This document shows, in pieces, positions 44,260 through 55,200 of a stretch of DNA of 64,000 bases; the first letter of the stretch is position 1; each line of letters opens with the position of its first letter. The stretch spans positions 1 through 64,000 of the forward strand of contig NZ_JAENIJ010000015.1 in the NCBI RefSeq assembly GCF_016595435.1, read 5' to 3'. The notes below the pieces were generated by a model. It was not told the origin of the DNA. It ran no database searches and saw nothing but the letters and a program-made list of their open reading frames with translations. This DNA is from Luteolibacter pohnpeiensis (GTDB taxonomy: Bacteria; Verrucomicrobiota; Verrucomicrobiia; Verrucomicrobiales; Akkermansiaceae). A program made the translations under genes and the position numbers.

Positions 44260-45405
44260 ATGGCCGATAAACGAGATTACTACGAAATCCTGGAAGTCAC
44301 CCGCGAGGCGACGCCCGACGTCATCAAAAAATCCTACCGCAGATTGGCGGTAAAGATTCACCCGGACAAAAACCCCGGGGACCCGACTGCTGAGGAGCGC
44401 TTCAAGGAACTTGGCGAGGCTTATGAAGCGTTGTCCGATCCGGACAAGCGCGCTGCTTACGATCGCTACGGCCACTCCGCCTTCTCCGGTGGCATGGGTG
44501 GAGGTCGCTCCGGTGGCGGCTTCCATGATCCGATGGACATTTTCTCCCAGGTTTTCGGAGGTGCCTTCGGTGGCGGCTTCGAAGAATTTTTCGGCGGCGG
44601 CTCATCCCGTCGCAAATCCTCCGGCAAGCAGCGTGGCAGTGATTTGCGCTACGATTTGGAAATCTCTCTCGAAGATGCCGCCAAAGGCGTCGAGAAAGAG
44701 TTGGAAATCGAGCGCTCCGTTCCATGCGAAACCTGCCACAGCAAGGGCACCAAAGGCTCCGGTGGAGTCAAAGTCTGCTCGACCTGCGGTGGTCGCGGCG
44801 TGATCGCCCGCCAGGCTGGCATTTTCATCCAGCAGGTCACCTGCCCTGAATGCCGCGGTGCGGGAGAAACCATCTCCGACCCATGCTCTGACTGCCACGG
44901 TGAAGGCCGGGTGCAGCGGGACAGCCGGATCAAGCTCCGGATTCCCGCCGGGGTCGATACCGGCACGCGCTTGCGTTCGTCTGGAAATGGCGACGCTGGG
45001 GTGCGCGGCGGTCCAGCTGGCGATCTCTACGTATTCCTCCACGTCCGCGATCACGATGTCTTCGAGCGCGAAGGCGACGATCTGTTCTGCGAGGTGCCTC
45101 TTCCTTTCAGCGTGGCTGCGCTGGGTGGCGAACTGAAGGTTCCTTCCCTGAACGGTCAGTCATCGATCAAAATCCCTGCCGGCACTCAAGGCGGCACGGT
45201 TTTCCGCCTGCGCGACAAAGGCATTCCCGCACTTTCCGGCGGACGCCGTGGTGACCTGAATGTGAAGGTCCAGGTCGAGGTACCAACCCGGCTGAATCAT
45301 GAGCAGCAGGAGAAACTCCGTGACTTCTCAGAATCGATCGGCGAGGCCAATTCCCCAATGCAGGAAGGATTCTTCCAAAAAGCGAAACGCTTTTTCGACT
45401 TATAA
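44260..45405 (+). CDS. dnaJ: Chaperone DnaJ
   Basis: The 381-residue co-chaperone has the J domain with HPDKN (IHPDKNPGD), a Gly/Phe-rich region (about 75-115), and the zinc-finger domain of four CxxCxGxG repeats (CETCHSKG, CSTCGGRG, CPECRGAG, CSDCHGEG, about 150-215), followed by the C-terminal substrate-binding domains. A GGAG lies about 9 bp upstream of the ATG. grpE precedes it and rsmE follows by 13 bp. Confidence 0.96.
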   Translation: MADKRDYYEILEVTREATPDVIKKSYRRLAVKIHPDKNPGDPTAEERFKELGEAYEALSDPDKRAAYDRYGHSAFSGGMGGGRSGGGFHDPMDIFSQVFGGAFGGGFEEFFGGGSSRRKSSGKQRGSDLRYDLEISLEDAAKGVEKELEIERSVPCETCHSKGTKGSGGVKVCSTCGGRGVIARQAGIFIQQVTCPECRGAGETISDPCSDCHGEGRVQRDSRIKLRIPAGVDTGTRLRSSGNGDAGVRGGPAGDLYVFLHVRDHDVFEREGDDLFCEVPLPFSVAALGGELKVPSLNGQSSIKIPAGTQGGTVFRLRDKGIPALSGGRRGDLNVKVQVEVPTRLNHEQQEKLRDFSESIGEANSPMQEGFFQKAKRFFDL

Positions 45406-45418
45406 GCCCGCCTGATCC

Positions 45419-46141
45419 ATGCCTCGGTTCCTCCTGCCACCCGAGACTTGGGATCAAGCGATCCTGACCGGCGATGAAGCCCGGCACGCCTCCCAAGTGC
45501 TGCGGCTCAAGCCGGGAAAGGAAATCGTCGTCTTCGATGGCAAAGGGCGGCGCGCCGCGGCCGAGATTACTCAGATTTCACGCGATAAGGTCTCATTATC
45601 AATGGGTGAGACACTTGCCTCACCAGTTCTATCGCCAGCCATCACCCTGCTCCAAGCGATCCCGAAAGGGAAAAATATGGAGCTCATTGTACAAAAGGCG
45701 GTTGAGCTGGGTGTGTCCACCATCATCCCGGTCATCACCCAAAACACCGTGGTCCAACCAGGCGATGGAAAAGCCGATAAATGGCGACGCATCGCGCTTG
45801 AAGCATGCAAACAATGTGGCCAGGACACGCTCCCTACGATCAGCGAGCCGAAAACGTTCAATAATTGCCTGGATCACAACGATTCATGCAACTCACTGAA
45901 AATCATTGCATCGCTTCAAAAAAACTCAGAGCCGCTCAAAAAGATTTTGCGCGTTTCTGAAAGAATGAAAGAGGTATCTTTACTTATTGGCCCAGAAGGG
46001 GATTTTACCTGTCCTGAAACCGAGGCAGCCCTCCGTGCCGGATTTCAACCTGCTTCACTTGGAGACATCGTGCTCCGGGTGGAAACAGCAAGCCTGTTTT
46101 GCCTGTCGGCAATTCGCTATGAATTCGACGATTTGAGTTAA
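45419..46141 (+). CDS. rsmE: 16S rRNA (uracil-1498-N3)-methyltransferase RsmE
   Basis: RsmE is a SPOUT methyltransferase that modifies U1498 of 16S rRNA. The 240 residues have the N-terminal PUA-like part (ARHASQVLRLKPGKEIVVFDGKG) and the SPOUT motifs: KGKNMELIVQKAVELGV, LLIGPEGDFTCPETE, and LGDIVLRVETA with the knotted C-terminus. It is the last gene of the grpE-dnaJ-rsmE run. In many bacteria rsmE is placed near dnaJ. Confidence 0.94.
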   Translation: MPRFLLPPETWDQAILTGDEARHASQVLRLKPGKEIVVFDGKGRRAAAEITQISRDKVSLSMGETLASPVLSPAITLLQAIPKGKNMELIVQKAVELGVSTIIPVITQNTVVQPGDGKADKWRRIALEACKQCGQDTLPTISEPKTFNNCLDHNDSCNSLKIIASLQKNSEPLKKILRVSERMKEVSLLIGPEGDFTCPETEAALRAGFQPASLGDIVLRVETASLFCLSAIRYEFDDLS

Positions 46142-46208
46142 CCCTCGAATCCGCCGAACTGGCTGAGCCGTCGACAGTCTTGACAGGAGCAATCCGATAT
46201 CAAGATCC

Positions 46209-48581
46209 ATGGCCAGCTTAACTCCCTCCCTCACCCTCAAAGGAGCGACATTACTATCCACCCTGTTGTTTTCAGCGAATGCAATCGCCTGGACGCCACG
46301 GGTTTATACCGATGATCCATCAGACTCGGTAAGTTCAGGATTTACCGTGGATACTTATGACCGGAATGACGTGGTCTCTTTTTGGCATGGAGTTTACCAG
46401 GCTTCGGAAAACTATCGTAGTCACGAGGCATTTATTAACTTAGGTGCATCCACCATGGGTGAGCCCGGCCCGGAATACTTAAACTTAGTTCGCGATTGCG
46501 AGCGACGTTTAAATTACTTTAGAGCTATGGCAGGAGTATCTGCGGATATTCAGTTAAATACGGCTTCTACCGTTCGCATCGATACCGACGATACCTATAA
46601 GCCGGCCGACACGACGACCAAAGCCACCGCCGCGCAAGCTTCTGCGACCATGATCGCGGCGACCTACAGCTCCCCCACTGCGTCTGGAAATGCTGCGAGC
46701 GGGCTGAACCACGACCCGGTGCCTGCGCAGTGCGTCGGCTGGAGCACCATCGCCTGGAATGGCAATGCCAAATCCAACCTCACTTACGGCTTCTACGGAC
46801 CGGCAGCGATCAATGCCTTCATGCGGGAGGACTACGCAAACACGACCGGCGAAAACGATCGGGTCGGTCACCGCCGTTTTGTCCTGTCTCCGAACGCAAC
46901 GGATTTCTCCACCGGAAATACCCCGGGCTACTGGAACTCCGACACATTTACTCCACGGCCGCCGACCAGCGCTTTGTATGTTCTGCAAAAACCGGACGAG
47001 GTTCAATCGGCCACCGGAACCGGCTTTTTCACTTTCCCGAATGAGGGCTACTTTCCGGCCCCAATCAACTCGCCTTATTGGTCATGCAGCCATCCCGGCG
47101 CCGATTTTTCCAACGCGACCGTTTACATGACTGTCGAGGGTGGCTCGCGGATCAAAATGAATGCCGTCGGGGACAACCGTTACGCAAATCCGGCAATCGT
47201 CTGGCAAGTCACCGGCGACATGGCAGCGACCGATCTGATCGAAGATCGCCACTGTGTGGTCGAGATTGAAGGCATCGAGGGAGATGGCGTTCCATCATCG
47301 TTTTCCTACCCGGTCACGCTGATCAACCCCAACGTTGTGACGATTCCACAAACCGTATTGGGCAGCGCCGAACCATTTTTGCCAGCCACGCCGAAATATT
47401 ATTTCGAATGGTCCAGCCAAGTCGAAGCCATGGAAATTTCCACTTTCCGCGATGCTCCCGGCAATTGGATCGAGACAGCAGAGGAAGAATCGGCCACCGT
47501 GATCAACAGCACCGATTCCACCTACGATTTCCGCACAACGGTGAATTATCCGGCTTACAGCGTTTTCACCGGGATCAATGGCAGCAAGGTGTTCCATCTC
47601 ACTTTCCCGTATCTATTTGATCCGGTCGTAAACCGCCCGCCGGAACAAAGCTTTGAGCTGGATCGGGAGATTTTCACTTCCAGTGGTTCGACCCTCACTT
47701 TCCTATACAAGCGTGGTCTGATGACTCCGGACAGTATTCTGACGGTTGAAGCCAGCACCAATGCAGGCTCCACCTGGACCGCAATTGGCCAACCGATTGT
47801 AGGGATCAACAACCCGGACACCGCTATCAAAACCTGGTCCGGTCAGCTTCCAAACACCGATGAGCCGGTCCGCGTGCGATTCCGCTACCATGCGGAACCC
47901 TATAAATCGGTTTACTCGCATCACCTGTATCCCACTTATCCGACAGGTATTTTCATCGATGATATTTCCACGACGAACACCGTAATGCTGGAACTGCTCA
48001 AGCGGAATCCGATCGAGCGTGGAACCACCAGCTTTGCCCTGAGTTCGGATTTCACCGGAGAAGAACTGGAAGCAGGAGAGACCGTCCACTTGCGCATGCA
48101 TGTGAAACTCGGCAACCGCTGGTTCCCTTACGGGCCATTCAATACCATCACCCCCACCACCAATCCGAAGCAGGGCTTTGATGCATGGATCGAATACAAC
48201 TTCCCATTCCTCACCAAAGGATTCGCTGGCGACGATACCGGTGACGGCGTGCCAAACGGCGTGAAATACGCCTTCAGCCTCGACCCTCTCAAGCCAGGAT
48301 CCCTTGCAAACACCATTGAGGTCGAAGAAGTGGAGCCGAATATCTCGTCAAAAGGTTCATTCCTGGACGCAACCGAATCACGACTCGTGCTCCGCCAGCC
48401 TCTGCCAGAGGTCAAGGACGGCATCACCTATTCAGCCGAATGGTCGGACGATCTCGTGAACTGGTCCGAGGAAGGCGTGGAAGTGACTCTCACCGATGGC
48501 GAAGCGGTGGCGCGTGCGCCATCAGCACCCACCGGCACCACCAAGTCACGATTTCTCCGCTGGGCGATCCACGAGAATTAA
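46209..48581 (+). CDS. Large secreted CAP (SCP/PR-1)-domain protein with verrucomicrobial C-terminal module
   Basis: This 790-residue protein has a signal peptide (about 1-28). Residues about 75-260 resemble a CAP domain: the start LVRDCERRLNYFRAMAGV and a GHRRFVLSP motif near 220. The middle (about 260-650) is beta-rich and unassigned. The C-terminus (about 656-790) has the pattern FDAWIEYN, GDGVPNGVKYAFSLDP, EWSDDLVNWS and RFLRW, which also ends the GH85 enzyme in this window; it may be a secretion or surface-attachment module. CAP proteins have various roles, and I cannot assign one. It overlaps mazG tail-to-tail by 4 bp. Confidence 0.75.
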   Translation: MASLTPSLTLKGATLLSTLLFSANAIAWTPRVYTDDPSDSVSSGFTVDTYDRNDVVSFWHGVYQASENYRSHEAFINLGASTMGEPGPEYLNLVRDCERRLNYFRAMAGVSADIQLNTASTVRIDTDDTYKPADTTTKATAAQASATMIAATYSSPTASGNAASGLNHDPVPAQCVGWSTIAWNGNAKSNLTYGFYGPAAINAFMREDYANTTGENDRVGHRRFVLSPNATDFSTGNTPGYWNSDTFTPRPPTSALYVLQKPDEVQSATGTGFFTFPNEGYFPAPINSPYWSCSHPGADFSNATVYMTVEGGSRIKMNAVGDNRYANPAIVWQVTGDMAATDLIEDRHCVVEIEGIEGDGVPSSFSYPVTLINPNVVTIPQTVLGSAEPFLPATPKYYFEWSSQVEAMEISTFRDAPGNWIETAEEESATVINSTDSTYDFRTTVNYPAYSVFTGINGSKVFHLTFPYLFDPVVNRPPEQSFELDREIFTSSGSTLTFLYKRGLMTPDSILTVEASTNAGSTWTAIGQPIVGINNPDTAIKTWSGQLPNTDEPVRVRFRYHAEPYKSVYSHHLYPTYPTGIFIDDISTTNTVMLELLKRNPIERGTTSFALSSDFTGEELEAGETVHLRMHVKLGNRWFPYGPFNTITPTTNPKQGFDAWIEYNFPFLTKGFAGDDTGDGVPNGVKYAFSLDPLKPGSLANTIEVEEVEPNISSKGSFLDATESRLVLRQPLPEVKDGITYSAEWSDDLVNWSEEGVEVTLTDGEAVARAPSAPTGTTKSRFLRWAIHEN

Positions 48582-49390
48582 CCGCCGGCCTGCTTCACCG
48601 CTTCCCACGCACTTTCCATTTGGCCAGGCGTGGCCGATTCGAGAGTGTGTCCTTGGGACTTGAGCAGCTGCTCCATTTTGCCAAAGCGGGTTTCGAATTT
48701 TGCATTCGCCGTCGCCATGAGCACCTCGGGATCCGCACCGCGAAAGCGCGCGAGATTCACCACCGAAAACATCAGATCTCCCAGCTCTTCTGAAACCGCG
48801 GGCAAATCCTGGGCATCCACGGCAGATTGCAGCTCGATCAATTCCTCACGAATCTTGGCGATGACGCCGGTTTCCACCGGCCAATCGAAGCCAACCTTGG
48901 CGGCTTTCTTCTGCAACTTCGCCGCCCGCAGCAACGCAGGCAAGCCTTTGCCAACACCGTGCAGGTAGGGTTTTTCACCATCACCTTTTTCCGCCCGCTT
49001 GATCTGATCCCATTGCTGAAGTACGGCATCTGTCGTAGCGGCAGCGCTCGTGCCGAAAACGTGAGGATGTCGGCGGACGAGTTTGTCGCAAATTCCGCGA
49101 GCGACATCGTCCAGATTGTAACGACCTGCTTCCTGCGAAATTTCGCTATGGAACACGACCTGGAGCAGCAGATCGCCCAGCTCCTCCTTCATGTGATCGA
49201 AGTCCTCACGCTGAATCGCATCGACCGTTTCGTAAGCTTCCTCGATTAGATTGGAAACCAGCGATTGGTGGGATTGTTCCGCATCCCATGGGCAGCCGCC
49301 TGGTGCACGCAGGCGATGCATGATGGCGCGCAGTCGGTCGATCTGCGAGGCATCATCCGGGCAATTCATCATTTCCTGATCTGTCATCAT
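48578..49390 (-). CDS. mazG: Nucleoside triphosphate pyrophosphohydrolase MazG
   Basis: MazG hydrolyses NTPs/dNTPs to monophosphates and pyrophosphate. The 270 residues show two MazG repeats: CPWDAEQSHQSLVSNLIEEAYE with EELGDLLLQVVFHSEI, and a second with IREELIELQSA and EELGDLMFSVVNLARF. The EExxE-x-DxxF-type metal-binding acids are present. An ATG at 49387 is an equally likely start. The start overlaps the rhomboid stop by 4 bp. Confidence 0.92.
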   Translation of the reverse strand: MMTDQEMMNCPDDASQIDRLRAIMHRLRAPGGCPWDAEQSHQSLVSNLIEEAYETVDAIQREDFDHMKEELGDLLLQVVFHSEISQEAGRYNLDDVARGICDKLVRRHPHVFGTSAAATTDAVLQQWDQIKRAEKGDGEKPYLHGVGKGLPALLRAAKLQKKAAKVGFDWPVETGVIAKIREELIELQSAVDAQDLPAVSEELGDLMFSVVNLARFRGADPEVLMATANAKFETRFGKMEQLLKSQGHTLESATPGQMESAWEAVKQAGG

Positions 49391-50256
49391 GAGTCGGACT
49401 TTTTGCCTATCGAGGCACGGTTTAATTTTTCTCTTTCCTCAGCAGTGATGCTGTGGATGCCCTCACGCGAAATTTTATCCAGAATGCGATCCACCTCCGA
49501 ATCACGCTCAAGATTCACACTGGTGCGAGGCTTCAATTTCGCCTCGGGACGGAAACTGAATCGCTTCGGCCGAATGATCTCGACCTCTTTTTCATGCTTC
49601 TTCGCCCAACCGAGTAGAATCGGATATTTGACCAGGATGAATCCAAGGATGGCACCTCCCAGATGGCCTGCTTCGCCACCTGCGTTGCTCAGATCGAAAA
49701 CGATTTTCACCACCGCGATCAGCAAAACAGCCAAAGCCATCTGCCGGATGGAAAGTTCGATCGGAGGAAAAATGAGCATCGCCCGTAAATTCGGAGCAAT
49801 GATCGCAATCCCGACCAAGATGCCATAGATGCCAGCTGAAGCACCTACCAATCCACCAAAGAGGTCCGTGGGAAGCACGTGCAGCAGCGTCAGCAGCGAA
49901 TAAAATAAAGCGCCTGCCGCTCCACAAAGGAGATAAAATACCAAAAAACGCCTCGCCCCCCACCAGCGTTCCATCCAGGGGCCGAAGAAGTAGATTCCGA
50001 TCGAGTTGAATAGCACGTGGGCAACGCTGCCGTGCAAAAACTGGAAGGTGATGAGCTGCCAGATCTTCCCTTGAAGAATGGATGAACTGATGGTGAAGGC
50101 ACCTAAATTCCTCAATCGACCCTGGAACCACAGAATATCCAGCAGATATACCCCGATATTGATGATCAATAGCCACTTAACCACCGGTGTCAGCGTCCCA
50201 GTCGGCGCGGAGCGCCTTGTTTCCGTCCGCGAATAATCTCGATCAGCTGCTCCCAT
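49387..50256 (-). CDS. Rhomboid family intramembrane serine protease
   Basis: The protein has 289 residues and about six transmembrane helices. The catalytic dyad is visible: Ser in VGASAGIYG (GxSx motif) and His in [13 protein letters not shown]; the [17 protein letters not shown] loop provides the conserved HGSxxH pair. The C-terminal 80 residues are soluble and basic, then acidic. The start is the ATG at 50256; upstream residues are not conserved. Rhomboids cleave membrane proteins, with unknown targets in most bacteria. mazG is coupled by overlap; pckG is divergent. Confidence 0.9.
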   Translation of the reverse strand: MGAADRDYSRTETRRSAPTGTLTPVVKWLLIINIGVYLLDILWFQGRLRNLGAFTISSSILQGKIWQLITFQFLHGSVAHVLFNSIGIYFFGPWMERWWGARRFLVFYLLCGAAGALFYSLLTLLHVLPTDLFGGLVGASAGIYGILVGIAIIAPNLRAMLIFPPIELSIRQMALAVLLIAVVKIVFDLSNAGGEAGHLGGAILGFILVKYPILLGWAKKHEKEVEIIRPKRFSFRPEAKLKPRTSVNLERDSEVDRILDKISREGIHSITAEEREKLNRASIGKKSDS

Positions 50257-50404
50257 GGATTCACCGGGGTTAGCACGGCAATCCGCCCATCGCAAGACCC
50301 ACCGCCGCAATTTCGATCAGATCCGACGCAAATCGGCCAAATTCCCCCGATTCGGCGTCATCTCGTTGCAAACTGGTGCATCTCAGGTTCAAGATAACCA
50401 CAGC

Positions 50405-52246
50405 ATGAGCAAAATGACCTCCACCAGCCACGCACCGCTTCAGAAATGGATCGATAAAATGATCACACTCTGCACCCCGGATGCCGTCGAATGGTGTGAA
50501 GGATCAAACGCGGAGTGGGACCGCCTTTCCAATCTGCTGGTTAAATCGGGAACCTTCACCCGCCTCAATCCTGAGAAGCGACCGAATTCATTCCTCGCGC
50601 GCTCCGCCCCATCCGATGTTGCCCGCGTGGAGGAACGCACGTTCATCTGCACCCGCCGAGCCGACGAAGCCGGTCCCACCAACAACTGGGCGGAGCCAAC
50701 CGAAATGCGCGAGCTTTTGCAGGGAAAATTCCAAGGCTGCATGAAAGGCCGGACGATGTATATCATCCCATTTTGCATGGGGCCGATTGATTCCCCATTG
50801 GCCAAAATTGGCGTGCAGGTGACCGACAGTCCTTACGCCGTTCTCAACATGAAAATCATGTGCAGCATCGGCTCCAGCGTTCTGAAGCGGCTTGAGGAAG
50901 AATGGTCCGGTGTTGCGCCAAAGAAACGCCACGGTCACAAGTTTTTCATTCCGTGCCTCCATTCGGTTGGGGCGCCACTTGAGCCCGGGCAACAGGACGT
51001 GCCCTGGCCGTGCAACGAGGACAAATACATCGTCCATTTCGTCGAAACCCGTGAAATCATGTCCTACGGTTCCGGCTACGGCGGCAATGCGTTGCTTGGA
51101 AAAAAATGCCTCGCCCTCCGCATCGCATCCAACATCGCGCGCGAACATCAATGGATGGCGGAGCACATGCTCATCGTCGGTCTCGAAGCTCCGGATGGCA
51201 CCAAAACCTACGTCACCGCAGCCTTTCCTTCTGCCTGCGGAAAAACGAATCTAGCAATGATCGTGCCGCCGGAGTCCTACCAAAAAGCCGGTTGGAAAAC
51301 GTCGATCGTCGGTGACGACATCGCCTGGCTGTGGCCGCACGAGGATGGCAAGCTGCATGCGATCAACCCGGAAACCGGCTACTTCGGCGTCGCACCCGGA
51401 ACCGCATACGAAACGAATCCGATCGCCATGGATTCGATGCTGGAAAACACGATTTTCACCAACGTCGCACTCACCGACGATGGCGATGTCTGGTGGGAAG
51501 GCATGACCAAAGAAGCCCCCGCTCACCTGATCGACTGGACCGGCCAGGACTGGACACCGGATTGCGGACGTCCAGCGGCACATCCGAATGCCCGTTTCAC
51601 CGCGCCTGCCTCGCAATGTCCGACCATTGATCCGCAATGGCAAAATCCCGATGGAGTGCCCATCGAAGGGATCATTTTCGGCGGACGCCGTGCCACAACC
51701 ATGCCGCTGGTTTATCAAGCATACAACTGGTCTCACGGCGTCTACATTGGCGCGACCATGGGTTCGGAAATGACCGCTGCAGCGGCAGGCACGATCGGCA
51801 AAGTTCGCCGTGATCCGATGGCGATGTTGCCGTTCGCAGGATACAACATGGGTGAGTATTTCGCCCATTGGTTGGAGATGCGGCGTTACCTCAAGCACCT
51901 CCCGCGGTTTTTCCATGTAAACTGGTTTCGCAAAGATGAGAACGGAAAATTCCTTTGGCCTGGATTCGGCGAAAACATGCGCGTTCTTGAATGGATCGTT
52001 AAACGCTGCCACGGCACCGCTGCCGGGCATGAAACCCAGATCGGCTGGACCCCGGCACCGGAGGATTTCGATATCTCCAGCATGCAGAATTACAGCCGGG
52101 AACAATTCGAAGCGGTCATGAACTATCACCGTGACGAATGGAAAGCGGAGCTGGTCAGTCAGGCTGAGTTTTTCCTCGATCTCTACGACCATCTGCCAAA
52201 AGAGCTCATTTTCCAGCGTGAGCTCCTGGCGGCACGGCTTGCCTGA
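50405..52246 (+). CDS. pckG: Phosphoenolpyruvate carboxykinase (GTP)
   Basis: The enzyme makes phosphoenolpyruvate from oxaloacetate with GTP, the first step of gluconeogenesis. The 613 residues match the GTP-class length and motifs: [12 protein letters not shown] (kinase-1a P-loop with the hyper-reactive Cys), VGDDIAW (kinase-2), IIFGGRR and the NWFRKDE... nucleotide loop region. The ATG at 50405 begins the conserved [19 protein letters not shown]; the frame is open further up but unlike. Divergent from the rhomboid gene; GH85 gene follows by 52 bp. Confidence 0.96.
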   Translation: MSKMTSTSHAPLQKWIDKMITLCTPDAVEWCEGSNAEWDRLSNLLVKSGTFTRLNPEKRPNSFLARSAPSDVARVEERTFICTRRADEAGPTNNWAEPTEMRELLQGKFQGCMKGRTMYIIPFCMGPIDSPLAKIGVQVTDSPYAVLNMKIMCSIGSSVLKRLEEEWSGVAPKKRHGHKFFIPCLHSVGAPLEPGQQDVPWPCNEDKYIVHFVETREIMSYGSGYGGNALLGKKCLALRIASNIAREHQWMAEHMLIVGLEAPDGTKTYVTAAFPSACGKTNLAMIVPPESYQKAGWKTSIVGDDIAWLWPHEDGKLHAINPETGYFGVAPGTAYETNPIAMDSMLENTIFTNVALTDDGDVWWEGMTKEAPAHLIDWTGQDWTPDCGRPAAHPNARFTAPASQCPTIDPQWQNPDGVPIEGIIFGGRRATTMPLVYQAYNWSHGVYIGATMGSEMTAAAAGTIGKVRRDPMAMLPFAGYNMGEYFAHWLEMRRYLKHLPRFFHVNWFRKDENGKFLWPGFGENMRVLEWIVKRCHGTAAGHETQIGWTPAPEDFDISSMQNYSREQFEAVMNYHRDEWKAELVSQAEFFLDLYDHLPKELIFQRELLAARLA

Positions 52247-52298
52247 ATCGCCTTTCGTTGCTTGAATTGCGGCCCCGAACCGCAATCAAGCACTATCA

Positions 52299-55200
52299 AT
52301 GATTTACATTCCCGGGCGGAGAATTTCCGCTCTCCGCGTCTTTCCCCTCGCGCTCGCCAGCAGCCTATTTGCCGCCACATTTTCGCACGCCGCCGAAAAA
52401 AGTTTCTCTCAATTCCGCTTCACTCCGACGCGGTTGAGGGACAGCTCGTCGCCGAACTCGGTGCAGGTTTCCGAATTCCGATTTCTTCTCGGTGGCAATC
52501 TCGTCGATCTCTCCAGCGCGACCGCAGTCAACGCCGCAGGCACCTCGCCCGCAACCGAAGGGCCTGAAAAGTTGATCGACGGCAGCACCGATACCAAATG
52601 GCTGAACTACGCGAAACAAGGTGTCATCATCCGCTTTCCCGAAATCACCACCATCGATGCTTATTCGTTTTCGACCGCCAATGATTCGCAGGAACGCGAT
52701 CCCGGAAACTGGAAGTTGGAAGGCAGCAACGATGGCACGAATTGGTTTTTGTTAGATGTTAGAATCAACGGCTCCGTGCCGAGCGACCGCAAAGCAAGCA
52801 CCGATACGTTTTCGCTGCCGGTGACCGTGCCGCCGTATGCTTCGTTCTGGCATCCGGACTACTTGCTGAAGTGGACACCGGAGGCGGACCCGGATTCCGA
52901 TTTCAACCGTGCCTCGATTCCGATCACTTCGCGGATGGCAAATCCGGCGTTGAAGGTGAATTTCAACGCTCGATCCAACGAGGCGAAGATCACGATTTTA
53001 TCGTCATTTGGCTCGACCAGTTTCCTGCCGTCGCAAGGGGCGAAGGTGGCGCATTTCAATGCTTACACGGGTTGGCAATACACGGACAAATTGGTGTTTT
53101 GGGGCGGTTCTGCAGGTGAAGGAATCATCCTCGCACCCGCGGCCCCGATCGTCGATGCCGCCCACCGCAACGGCGTGCCGGTTTTGGGAAATGTGTTTTT
53201 CCCGCCGAACGTTTATGGCGGCCAGTTCCACTGGGTGCAGACGTTTTTGCAGAAGAGTGGCGATGCTTTTCCTGTCGCCGACAAGATGATCGAGGTCGCC
53301 CGCTACTACGGTTTTGACGGCTGGTTCATCAACCAGGAGACCGGTGGAGGTAGCACTGCTGACGCAACGAACATGCGGGATTTTATTTCGTATTTCAAAG
53401 CGCAGGCCCCAGATCTGCAGATCATGTGGTATGACGCCATGACCCGCACCGGCAGCATCAGCTGGCAGAACGCGCTTACCTCGGAAAACGAGCAATTCGT
53501 GAAGAGCGATGGCAACGCAATCGCCGACAGCATGTTTCTCAATTTCTGGTGGAATAGTGACATGCTTTCCAGCACCCGCAGCAGGGCTTTGGGATTGGGA
53601 CTCGATCCTTACTCGATCTATGCAGGGATCGACGTGGAAAGCGCCGGCACGGGAACTTCGGTTTCCTGGGACGCGATTTTCCCGAACCGCTCCCAACACC
53701 GCGTTTCCGTTGCATTCTATGGCGAGCAGGCGTTGTTCCGGAACTCAGGAAACCCCGGCCAATTCCGGCAAAACGAACTCCGCTTCTGGTCGGGACAAAA
53801 TGCGGATCCATCGAATACCTCCACCACGGAAAGCTGGAAAGGCATGGCGAACTACGTGCCCGCGCAGTCGCCGTTGGAAAAACTGCCGTTCGTCACCAAC
53901 TTCAATCGTGGCCAGGGCGATCGCTATTTGATCGATGGCCAAGTGGTATCAACCTCGGGCTGGAACAACCTGAGCCTTCAGGATGTCCTGCCAACCTGGA
54001 GATGGATCGTTTCCTCCACGGGGACGAAATTGACTCCCGCACTGCTCTTTGAAGATAGCTACTATGGAGGTAGTTCTTTGAAAATTTCCGGTCAGCTGGA
54101 CGCCACCAATGATATCAAACTCTACGCCGCCAGCTTGCCTGTCAGTGCGGATACGAAATTCAAATTGGTTTACAAAACCGGCACCGCTTCGGCGCCATCG
54201 AACCTAAAACTCGCCATCGCATTCGAGGACGCGCCAAGTTCTCCGGTTTACTACGATGTTGGCAGTACTTCGACCAATGGCTGGAACACCGTGACCTTCG
54301 ATCTCGGTTCACACGCTGGTCAAAAAATCGCGACCATTGGCGTGCGCTGCTCATCCACAAGTGTGATTGAAAACTACGTGGTCCGGCTTGGCCAATTCGC
54401 GATCTACGATGGCACGCCGACTCCACCCGCCGCCGTCACGGATTTGCGCATCATACAAAACGATCCAAGCACGTTGGATAACACCAACCTGCGCATCAAG
54501 TGGAGCGCATCCTCTACCGGGAACATCTATTACTACAACGTTTTCCAGCGACTCGCTGATGGTTCACGGCTCTGGCTTGGCGCAACTCCGGCGAATGCAT
54601 TCTACGCGGCAAATGTCGCCCGCTCAGGCAATCAATCGTCGGCCATGATCGAGGTCGAAGCCGTTGGAAGTGACTTCGCTATCTCAAGCGCCGCCGAAGT
54701 CGCTGCCGCGTTTCCACCACAACCCGAGGCGAATTTCCAACTCACCGGCACCATCATTGGCACGGAAGGCTCATGGTCGAATCTCGGCGACGTCCGGGAA
54801 AACGTGTTCGATGGAAACTTCAACACCGCCTTCGACGCTCCGGATGAATTCGGCGCGTGGGTCGGACTCGATCTCGGCTCTGCCGCACAAATCACCGCGC
54901 TTCGTTACGCACCACGCTCTGGCTTTGCTGCACGCATGGTGGGCGGAGTATTTGAAGGTGCCAACTCCGTTGACTTCAGCGACGCCGTCACCATTTACAC
55001 CATTCCCGATCAACCCCCGGTCGGTTCCTTCACTTCAGTCCCTGTTACCAATCCGCACACTTTCCGCTACCTTCGCTATCGGTCCGATCCGAATTGCAAC
55101 ATCGCGGAACTGGAAGTCTACGGACTGCGACTGCCGGATACGCCGGGAACGATTGTGGCTTCAACCGACCCAGGCGGTGCCTTGCTCACCTGGAACACCA

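Noticed and set aside
51251-52285. 344-codon minus-strand open frame opposite pckG
   Set aside because: It is a codon-bias shadow of a highly conserved enzyme gene, with no recognisable motif.
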